NCBI RefSeq assembly: GCF_963664075.1
Contig: NZ_OY760916.1
Coordinates: forward strand, 2,730,001 to 2,794,000
Origin: an uncultured Desulfobulbus sp.
GTDB lineage: Bacteria; Desulfobacterota; Desulfobulbia; Desulfobulbales; Desulfobulbaceae
Length of the DNA stretch: 64,000 nucleotides
Direction of reading: 5' to 3'
Shown here: positions 9,086 through 15,803 of the stretch, piece after piece
How the letters are laid out: the number at the start of each line of letters is the position of its first letter
Position numbering within the stretch: position 1 is the first letter of the stretch
The notes under the pieces: model-generated
What the model saw: the letters and a program-made list of their open reading frames with translations, nothing else
Databases searched by the model: none
What the model was told of the DNA's origin: nothing
Made by a program: the position numbers and the translations under genes

Positions 9086-9129
9086 TGTCCATCCAGAAAC
9101 GGTCTTCTGCCCAATTTCTGGATGGACAC
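9085..9129. repeat. Perfect 15-bp inverted repeat between the small gene and the phosphatase gene
   Basis: GTGTCCATCCAGAAA (9085-9099) and TTTCTGGATGGACAC (9115-9129) pair perfectly around a 15-base loop. The first base overlaps the last base of the small gene's TAG stop. With no T-run it is a weak terminator candidate; it may partly insulate or stabilise the transcript between the two genes, or be a remnant of mobile-element ends. Confidence 0.6.
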
Positions 9130-9171
9130 CGGCTAACCTGAAAACAACAGCCGGACCTTGTTTAATTCACG

Positions 9172-9879
9172 GTGGAAGAGGGAAAGAAGGTGCCGAATAT
9201 ATTTGCCATTGGCGACATACATGGTTGTCATCAAAAACTGGTTACATTGTTGGGTCGCCTACCGGTGAACCGGGAAGAAGATACCCTGATTTTTCTTGGG
9301 GACTACATCAATCGTGGCCCGGATTCACGCAAGGTGCTCGACACCCTGATCGGGGTGCAACGGGAATATCGCCATACGGTTTTTCTCAAGGGTAATCACG
9401 AACAGGCACTGCTTGATTATGAACTCTATGGAGATATTGAAGATCTCCGCCTTTTGCGAGTAATGGGGATCGAGGCCACAGCCGCAAGCTACGGCGTCCC
9501 CCTGCGCCGCCTGACGGATCTTTCCTGCATGTCTGCAGAACACCAGGATTTTCTCTTTCACTTGCAGCTTTGTTACAATGCGGGCAGCTATCATTTCTGC
9601 CATGCAGAATACACCCCCTCCCCTCCGGCATCCCATCCGGAGGAATCCCTGCAACAGCGGATGCAGCGTCGTTCTACAGAGGTCCAACTCCTGGCAAGCC
9701 GTCGACTTGGCCAGGAGGAGGATCTCGCTCCAAGACCCGAGCAGGTGGTGATTTTTGGCCACCTGCCCTTCGCCACCCCGTTGGTCAGAGCCGATCGCAT
9801 CGGCATTGATACGGGAGCGGTCTACGGCAATCTTTTAACCGCAGTTCAGCTCCCCGAGCGTATCTTCTACCACGCCTGA
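9172..9879 (+). CDS. PPP-family serine/threonine protein phosphatase (PrpA/ApaH-like)
   Basis: 235 residues with the full PPP motif set: GDIHGCHQKL near residue 15, FLGDYINRGPDS near 42, GNHEQAL near 75, a lone metal His in YHFCHAE and GHLPF near 198. This matches bacterial PrpA/PrpB phosphoprotein phosphatases and the related ApaH diadenosine tetraphosphatases. The size favours the protein phosphatase group. It is cytoplasmic. A GTG start is assumed at 9172; a GTG six codons later is possible. It probably shares the sigma-54 promoter at 8681 and converges with the PEP-synthase-like operon, so a role in removing phosphate from those proteins is an attractive but untested idea. Confidence 0.85.
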   Translation: MEEGKKVPNIFAIGDIHGCHQKLVTLLGRLPVNREEDTLIFLGDYINRGPDSRKVLDTLIGVQREYRHTVFLKGNHEQALLDYELYGDIEDLRLLRVMGIEATAASYGVPLRRLTDLSCMSAEHQDFLFHLQLCYNAGSYHFCHAEYTPSPPASHPEESLQQRMQRRSTEVQLLASRRLGQEEDLAPRPEQVVIFGHLPFATPLVRADRIGIDTGAVYGNLLTAVQLPERIFYHA

Positions 9880-9884
9880 TCATT

Positions 9885-10027
9885 AGGGTATCTTGAATAA
9901 TTGCTTTTTCTGCCAATCCCAGCGTCACGCTTAAAATTTTATCCTCGGAATATCGACTATATGCCTGCGGTAAAATTTTGCGCAATCCTTGGCCTTGATT
10001 AAAAAATCTAATTATTCAAGACACCCT
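9885..10027. repeat. MITE-like element with 18-bp terminal inverted repeats
   Basis: The ends AGGGTATCTTGAATAATT (9885-9902) and AATTATTCAAGACACCCT (10010-10027) pair at 17 of 18 positions and enclose 107 bp with a further partial palindrome around AAAATTTTA/TAAAATTTT. There is no open frame. It lies exactly between two convergent transcription units. The right end supplies the last codons and the TAA of the PEP-synthase-like gene, so insertion may have reset that C-terminus. A bidirectional terminator role is possible. Confidence 0.65.
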
Positions 10028-12747
10028 TTAGCTTCGATCTGGCGCATGGCCCTCAGACTATCAAATTCTCCCTGTAAAAATGCATTGGCCAGGGCTATGG
10101 GGATCTCGTCATTTTTCATCATCCCATCGAGAAAGCGACTGAATCCAAAGAGCCGCCCAATCATGATCAGCTGTTCCTGAATCCTTTTCTTCTCTGCCCC
10201 GACAAGCGAGGCGGTGACCAGATCGCCGACCACAGTGGTATAGAAGCTGTTGTGCTCAAGCACGTGCTGAAAGAACAGGGCTCGGCGATGACTGCGCTCA
10301 TGGCCGGCACCACCACCCTTGAGGCGAAAGCGGATGTAATTGGCATGGGAGTCACGTCCGCAGACCGCATCCACCATGGCAAAGTGAAACTCAACCCGGG
10401 CATTGAGGTTGAGGTAATCACGAGCGGTCAGAGCGTAGTTAAAGGTTCCGGCGGGACGGGGCCCGCGGCTATCGAGCATGGTGCGCGACATGACCGAGGG
10501 CAGCACATCCACATCTGCGGGAGCGACCCAACGTAACCCCGGCGTGGTCATCCCGTCACAGAGAGCGGCCAGGGGCACGGAAAGGACATCTTCCCGTTTA
10601 AGAATACGCCGCAAGCGCAGGCGTCGCCGTTTTTGCGGATTTTGCCTGCGGATGCCGCCACCGAGATCAACCACGAGAAAGGTAAAAGGGATGCCGATAT
10701 CCATGGGCCGCAGCAACCCGCCCGCATCCTCCATGACCTGATCCCCGGCGGAGAACATGGTCAGCACCGCCATCTCATGGGTATAGCGGATGATGTCATG
10801 GATCGAGCGGCACTCGGCCAGGGAGAAGGTGGGGCCATAGGCATCGGTGAGATTAAGCGCCACAATACGATCACGCAGGGTTTGCCGAACCGGAGAGAGG
10901 CTCATACTTGCCGGGGATGCGCTGTTCTTTTTTACCTCCCCAGTTGCTGCCCGATCCTGCTGATGGGCCTTGATGGCCTGCTCACGAACCGCATCAGGAA
11001 CATCCAGCACCAGTCCGTGATCGGCATCAATGAGAACCCACTGCTCCGTTCGCAGCTGCTCCAGACTCTTTTGCGCGCCTGTGATCATCGGCACGCCGCA
11101 CTCCCGGGCGACACAGGCAAGGTGGTCAGTGGGGTTACCAAGATCGACCACCAGTCCGGCGCAGCGGGGAAGAAAACGAGCCGCATCCACAATGGAATGG
11201 GGCAGCGCCAGAATCAGCGGCGCTTCGGCGAACCATGCCGCAGGCTCTGCTTCCAACTGCTGGAGTTCAAAGATGGAATGAATCAGCCGCACTCGGCCCA
11301 CGGCTTTTCCTGCAGAGGCACAAAACCCGGTACAGAGTGGCTCGCTTAAAGTGGGCAGGTGCGGCCGCTGTCCACCAGAACTCGCCACTCGCAGCGGACG
11401 GGCCTGGAGGATGGACAACTGCCCGTTAGCTAAGGCCCACTCGATATCCTGGGCAATCCCCTCCACACTCTCAATGGTGCGCCCAAAGCGTACCAGGTGG
11501 GTGAGCATCTCTACGTTGAGCAAAGCTTCCTTGCCCTCGGATTCGGGCACAGCCTCCAGTTTCAATCCGCCTTTCTTATCAGGAACCTCGCGATGAGTCT
11601 TTTGCGCGATGACCTGGTGGCTCAGGGGAGTTTCCGTTTCTAGGAGATCGCCCAGAGGTACTGCATCTTCATCGGACAGGAAGCGCAAGGGCCGGTAGAG
11701 GTCGGCAGGAACCTCACCGCCCACAGCGGTGGTCCCCAGCCCCGGCACCGCACTGATCAGCATGCGGCCACTCTCGGGCCGAGAGGGATCAACCGTAAAG
11801 AGCACACCGGCAGCCTCCGCCGGAACCATAACCTGTACCAGGACGGCAAGATCAAAATCAAAGGGCGCCAGCCCGGCATTCATCCGATAGGCAATGGCCC
11901 GGGCACTGAAGCCGCTGGCAATAACCTGGCGGCAGGCATCTAACAGTGATTCCTGACCACGGACATTCAAAAGAGAGGTAAACTGACCGGCAAAGGAATG
12001 CTCCACCCCATCTTCAGCCGCACCGCTGGAGCGCACCGAAACCGCAAGAGGTTGTTCAAAGGTCCGCCCCTCGCTCTGCTCCTGCGATGCCAGATCCTCA
12101 TAGGCCTGAAAGAGCGCAGTGGTCACATCAGGTGGCAGAGGGGTGTTGAGAATCAACGCCGTGATCGTCTCTGCAGCCTCCTCAGTGGGGAGACGCCCGA
12201 TTTCCACATCGCGCAGCAGCGGGCGAATTTTCTCGGACAACTCGGAACTGTGCAAAAACTTTTTACAGGCCCGCACCGTACAGGCAAAACCGTTGGGGAC
12301 CGGGAGCCCCATCTGTTTGAGGCGGGCCAGATTAACCGCCTTGGCCCCGGCCTGCATCAGTGATTTGGGATCGAGCTGATCAAGGCTCACACAGGCTTTT
12401 CTGGTCAGCGTCATCTGCCCCAGGCTGCGCAGCTCACGGTAAATCAACTCCCCGAGGTTGCCATTAATGGCATAGAGCGACTCATAGCGGCCATGACTCA
12501 GCAGATTCAAACCATCAACCAGCTCACTGCTGACCCCAAGCAGTTCATCAACAGTTGCCCGAATATCAGCGGCCTCTGCCCGATGCAACTGTCCATCGAG
12601 ACTGACGATCAACTCCAGGGCCTTGCCATTATTCTCCAGAAAAATGCGAAAGGCATGGTAACGGGCCTTGAGCATGACCAGCGCGGCCTGCTCTCGATTA
12701 CGCCGGTTTTGCTTCCATTTCTCAAGAAGCGACTTAAACGGGTTCAT
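10012..12747 (-). CDS. PEP-synthase-like protein 3: ATP-grasp plus phospho-His domain with an unusual C-terminal domain
   Basis: 911 residues from the ATG at 12747 (GGAGG 7 bp upstream; it overlaps the previous stop by 14 bp). Domains in order: a helical N-terminal region of about 130 residues; a PPDK_N/ATP-grasp nucleotide domain with GAKAVNLARLKQMGLPVPNG, VSVRSSGAAEDG, HSFAGQFTSLLNV, AAGVLFTVDP and QDIEWALANGQLSILQARPL; a PEP-utiliser swivel domain with the catalytic-type His in GNPTDHLACVARE; then about 300 residues that are not the PEP/pyruvate TIM barrel of PpsA or PPDK. This last region carries CRSIHDIIRYTHE, VDLGGG, YLNLNARVEFHF and ANYIRFRLKGGG. Of the three paralogues it has the best preserved ATP site. 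The last residues come from a repeat element. Confidence 0.85.
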   Translation of the reverse strand: MNPFKSLLEKWKQNRRNREQAALVMLKARYHAFRIFLENNGKALELIVSLDGQLHRAEAADIRATVDELLGVSSELVDGLNLLSHGRYESLYAINGNLGELIYRELRSLGQMTLTRKACVSLDQLDPKSLMQAGAKAVNLARLKQMGLPVPNGFACTVRACKKFLHSSELSEKIRPLLRDVEIGRLPTEEAAETITALILNTPLPPDVTTALFQAYEDLASQEQSEGRTFEQPLAVSVRSSGAAEDGVEHSFAGQFTSLLNVRGQESLLDACRQVIASGFSARAIAYRMNAGLAPFDFDLAVLVQVMVPAEAAGVLFTVDPSRPESGRMLISAVPGLGTTAVGGEVPADLYRPLRFLSDEDAVPLGDLLETETPLSHQVIAQKTHREVPDKKGGLKLEAVPESEGKEALLNVEMLTHLVRFGRTIESVEGIAQDIEWALANGQLSILQARPLRVASSGGQRPHLPTLSEPLCTGFCASAGKAVGRVRLIHSIFELQQLEAEPAAWFAEAPLILALPHSIVDAARFLPRCAGLVVDLGNPTDHLACVARECGVPMITGAQKSLEQLRTEQWVLIDADHGLVLDVPDAVREQAIKAHQQDRAATGEVKKNSASPASMSLSPVRQTLRDRIVALNLTDAYGPTFSLAECRSIHDIIRYTHEMAVLTMFSAGDQVMEDAGGLLRPMDIGIPFTFLVVDLGGGIRRQNPQKRRRLRLRRILKREDVLSVPLAALCDGMTTPGLRWVAPADVDVLPSVMSRTMLDSRGPRPAGTFNYALTARDYLNLNARVEFHFAMVDAVCGRDSHANYIRFRLKGGGAGHERSHRRALFFQHVLEHNSFYTTVVGDLVTASLVGAEKKRIQEQLIMIGRLFGFSRFLDGMMKNDEIPIALANAFLQGEFDSLRAMRQIEAKGCLE

Positions 12748-14833
12748 CTGTCTCCTCCGGATCGGAGCTTCCCTGACAGAAGGCAGGAAGAAAGGCGGTG
12801 GCAAAATCGACAAAACAGCGTTCGATATCTGCCTCGCTCTTCATATTGGTATCCTGCTGGCGGGTATAGCCAGTCAACGCCCCCAGGGCAAAGAGCGCCA
12901 GGCGCAGAATATCAGGCTCCATCAGTTTGAGACGGGCGGTGATCAGATCACCCTTGATGCTGGTTTTAAACTCCATGGCCGCCAGCACCCGGGCTATAAA
13001 TCGAGCGCGGCGACCGCGACGTTCTGGATCGGCCAGCCCCCCGACAAAACGAAAGTAAACGTAATTTCTGCTGATATCCTCACCGAGATAGGCATCGATC
13101 ACACTGAAATGGTAGCCCATGCGCAGACTGAGATTGATATACTCGCCACCAATGATCGCCAGATTCACGCCCAAACTGTCCGCCGGTGCGGCCAACAGCC
13201 CCATACTGCGGGGCATGCCCGCGAGAATATCGCGCATCCCCAGACTTGGTGCCTGGGTATTCCAGGCTCGGGTGTCGGTGAGCCCCTCCAAGAAGGCATG
13301 AAAGGGAAGCGAGACAACCTGTTCGATGCCCGGCGCAGGGCCTGATTCCGGATCCAGGCCGCCGCCGACATCCAGCACGCGAATATCCATGGGGAGGCCA
13401 AGCGCCATGGAACGGGTACGCAGAGCCCCTATCCCTGGATGCCGTTCCTGAAAATGGGCCAGTTCGTCAACGGCGCTTTCGTGGCAGAAATGAATGATAT
13501 CATGGAAGGTTCGGCAACTTTCCGCGGTGAACTCCTGCGTTTGGGGATTCACCAGGTTCAGCGGTTGAATAAAGCGCAGCAGACGACGTAAAAGCCGATA
13601 CTCGCGGTCCTGGGGCGTCAAATCCAGACGGGTGGCATCAAAGCGTAAAAGCTGCTCCACAATGCCTTGGTAGACCGTGGTCTCCCCACCATCGACCGTC
13701 ACCTCAATCCCCTGGGGCAGTCGCTCAAGGGCCTCTGGCAGACCAAAAATAGAGGGTAGGCGCAACTCACGGGAAACGGTGGCCAGGTGCCCTGCGGCAG
13801 AGCCGAACTCGGTCACCAGTCCGGCCGCCCGTTGCAGGACCGGGGTCAGATGGGGGGAGGCCACCCTGGCTACCGCCACGGCTCCGGGAGGAAAATCCTG
13901 GGGATCGGTGCGCTCGTCGATATGATACACCGGACCTGCACCGACACCGGATTGCCCGGTTTGCCCCCCCTGGCAGAGGACAGGAGCGCTCACCGGCTCT
14001 TCGCAGGAGCCACCAGGATCATGCTCGACCTGCAGGGGACGCAGCCGGGTAATGCGAAAGATTTTATCTTCCCAGAGTTGCCAGCGCAGCTCAAGCGGTG
14101 CCCCGTAAAGCCGTTCCAGAAGCATGGCGGTCTCGGCAAGTTTTTTCATCTGGCCGGGTTCAATCAGGCCGGTGCCATGACCAAGATGCCGCCTTCCCCT
14201 GGCCAGGTCAGTGGCCCGATACGATCCGGCAAAGCTGTACCCTGCAGGCCGCTCAGGAATGGACGACTGTAAAAGATCAAAAGGAGAGGTTCGACGCAGC
14301 AGGTAGGCATCCTCCTCGCCATCGGGGGCATACACTCTGGCGAACAGCCCATCCACTGCCCCAAAGGGGTTTTCCCCTAAAGGTCTGGTCTGAATGGCTC
14401 CCCGCAGCACAAAGGCGGGCTGAGGATGGACAAAGAGCGCGCAGTTTCTCTGTGCTGCTGGAATATGCGAGAGCTCAAGCCCTATCTGTTGCACGATCTC
14501 CTCAAGCCCATGGAGGAGCAGAGCAATCTCTTTGCTCTCAAAATCTGTACTGCCTCCCAGCTGATGCTCGGGTAAAGGCAAGCGCTCCTCGCTCAGCAGG
14601 GTCATCTTGTCGACATCTACTCGGGTCAGCTGTACTGCCGAATGCAAGACATCGGTCCGCAAACGAAAATAGCCTACCTCTTGCAGGGGTTCTTCATCTG
14701 CATCTATGCGGGTCGCCACCACCGTTACCGGGTCAAGCGGTATTCCTCCAACTGGTGATGGAGATGATCGATAATGGCCCCACGGGCCTCTTTCAACCGC
14801 CGGGCGGAACCATGGGTGCTGTTGACAGGCCAA
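12734..14833 (-). CDS. PEP-synthase-like protein 2, larger 3' part (degenerate ATP-grasp, phospho-His, C-terminal domain)
   Basis: This frame holds most of the second paralogue. Alignment by eye with paralogues 1 and 3 begins near 14745, so the ATG at 14833 is only the frame limit. A GTG at 14722 would be an internal start; more likely the chain continues from the frame ending at 14725. The ATP-grasp region has lost RSS and SFAGQ (TRIDADEEPLQEVGY in that place). It keeps the swivel His (GSAAGHLATVSRE) and the family-specific C-terminal part (CRTFHDIIHFCHE, LDVGGGLDPESG, YINLSLRMGYHFSVIDAY, NYVYFRFVGGL). It therefore probably cannot make phosphoenzyme from ATP by itself, but could accept phosphate or act as a partner of the other two. 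Confidence 0.75.
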   Translation of the reverse strand: MACQQHPWFRPAVERGPWGHYRSSPSPVGGIPLDPVTVVATRIDADEEPLQEVGYFRLRTDVLHSAVQLTRVDVDKMTLLSEERLPLPEHQLGGSTDFESKEIALLLHGLEEIVQQIGLELSHIPAAQRNCALFVHPQPAFVLRGAIQTRPLGENPFGAVDGLFARVYAPDGEEDAYLLRRTSPFDLLQSSIPERPAGYSFAGSYRATDLARGRRHLGHGTGLIEPGQMKKLAETAMLLERLYGAPLELRWQLWEDKIFRITRLRPLQVEHDPGGSCEEPVSAPVLCQGGQTGQSGVGAGPVYHIDERTDPQDFPPGAVAVARVASPHLTPVLQRAAGLVTEFGSAAGHLATVSRELRLPSIFGLPEALERLPQGIEVTVDGGETTVYQGIVEQLLRFDATRLDLTPQDREYRLLRRLLRFIQPLNLVNPQTQEFTAESCRTFHDIIHFCHESAVDELAHFQERHPGIGALRTRSMALGLPMDIRVLDVGGGLDPESGPAPGIEQVVSLPFHAFLEGLTDTRAWNTQAPSLGMRDILAGMPRSMGLLAAPADSLGVNLAIIGGEYINLSLRMGYHFSVIDAYLGEDISRNYVYFRFVGGLADPERRGRRARFIARVLAAMEFKTSIKGDLITARLKLMEPDILRLALFALGALTGYTRQQDTNMKSEADIERCFVDFATAFLPAFCQGSSDPEETDEPV

Positions 14834-15354
14834 ACCTGTTGAGAATCCAGGGCGCGAATACCATCGAGGGTAACGGCAAATCCGTCCACCGGATCCACCC
14901 AGGGATGATAGAAGAGTTCCGCCAGACAGACCAGATCCATCCCGACCAGGGACTCATGCTCCCAGCCAATGCCACTTAAGGGGGGGACGGCCTCGTCGGC
15001 CAGGGCATGGAGGTTGTTTGCCAGGATATCATCGAGCAGGGTCCGAATTTCCTGGTAGCGATCATAGAGGGGAATATGACGGTTTCCTGTCAGGGCATTG
15101 AGGCTGTAGGCCACGTGGTGCACCCGCCCCGCGATGTTGGAGACAGAGGACTCGAGAAAGGCACGGTCAAAGATGTACTCACCACCAAGGGCTCGTTCCA
15201 TCTTTGCCATCTCTTCCAGGATGGAATTATTGAGCAGAAGAATACGCTTGAAGTTGTTAAACAGCGCCTGCAAACGCCAGAAACTGATCTCTTTGGCGCT
15301 GGCACCACCACCGTGCCTCAGACGCTGCCACCAGTGTCCAGGGGTCTCAGCCAT
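14725..15354 (-). CDS. PEP-synthase-like protein 2, N-terminal part (separate frame)
   Basis: 209 residues. A helical N-terminal domain shared with paralogue 1 (NNSILEEMAKMERALGGEYIFD against NNQILELMADMGDKLGGEYIFD there) is followed by the first part of a PPDK_N domain (LVGMDLVCLAELF, VDPVDGFAVTLDG). It stops at 14725 just where homology continues in the next frame. Joined, the two pieces give about 900 residues, matching the paralogues of 856 and 911. So either a frameshift broke one gene, a programmed slip joins them, or the protein now works as two chains. It starts 9 bp after the stop of the receiver gene, in the same operon. Confidence 0.75.
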   Translation of the reverse strand: MAETPGHWWQRLRHGGGASAKEISFWRLQALFNNFKRILLLNNSILEEMAKMERALGGEYIFDRAFLESSVSNIAGRVHHVAYSLNALTGNRHIPLYDRYQEIRTLLDDILANNLHALADEAVPPLSGIGWEHESLVGMDLVCLAELFYHPWVDPVDGFAVTLDGIRALDSQQVWPVNSTHGSARRLKEARGAIIDHLHHQLEEYRLTR

Positions 15355-15363
15355 ATCTCGCCC

Positions 15364-15792
15364 TTATGCTTCAGAACCAGAAGCTGCATCCTGGCGCTGT
15401 TGTTCTATACGCTTGACACAGTCGAGAATGTCACGCAGTTTGAAGGGCTTGGCAACAAAATCAAAGGCACCTTTGCGGTAGGATTCTTTTGCGGTTTCCA
15501 AGGTGGCAAATCCGGTAATGACAATCACCTGTGTATTTGGAGAGCGTTTCTTGGCATCATGAAGAATCTGAATACCATCAGCCCCTTCCATCTTCAGATC
15601 GGTGACCACGATATCAAAGGGGTGTTCACCCAGACGGGCCAGGGCCTTCCCGCTGTCGGTGAACGTCTCCACCGTGTGCCCCATTTTTTGAAAAGCTGGT
15701 TTCAACCGTTTACAGACGATGGGTTCGTCATCCAGAATAAGAATCTGCATGGGTTCCCCTGCCCCCGTTGCTGCTGTCATTCTCCCCTCCAT
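15364..15792 (-). CDS. Stand-alone response regulator receiver (CheY-like)
   Basis: 142 residues, essentially a single receiver domain: acidic pair in LILDDEP, phospho-acceptor Asp in DIVVTDLKMEGADG, Thr in VIVITGFATLE and Lys in FVAKPFKL, followed by a short helical tail. No output domain is present. Starts with ribosome-binding sites exist at M1 (15792, GGGAGAAAG) and M5 (15780, GGAGGGGAGA). It lies between two PEP-synthase-like genes with gaps of 11 and 9 bp, so it is co-translated with them. I infer that it is phosphorylated by the kinase at 20847 and acts by protein contact, perhaps on the PEP-synthase-like proteins. Confidence 0.88.
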   Translation of the reverse strand: MEGRMTAATGAGEPMQILILDDEPIVCKRLKPAFQKMGHTVETFTDSGKALARLGEHPFDIVVTDLKMEGADGIQILHDAKKRSPNTQVIVITGFATLETAKESYRKGAFDFVAKPFKLRDILDCVKRIEQQRQDAASGSEA

Positions 15793-15803
15793 TCTTTCTC
15801 CCT

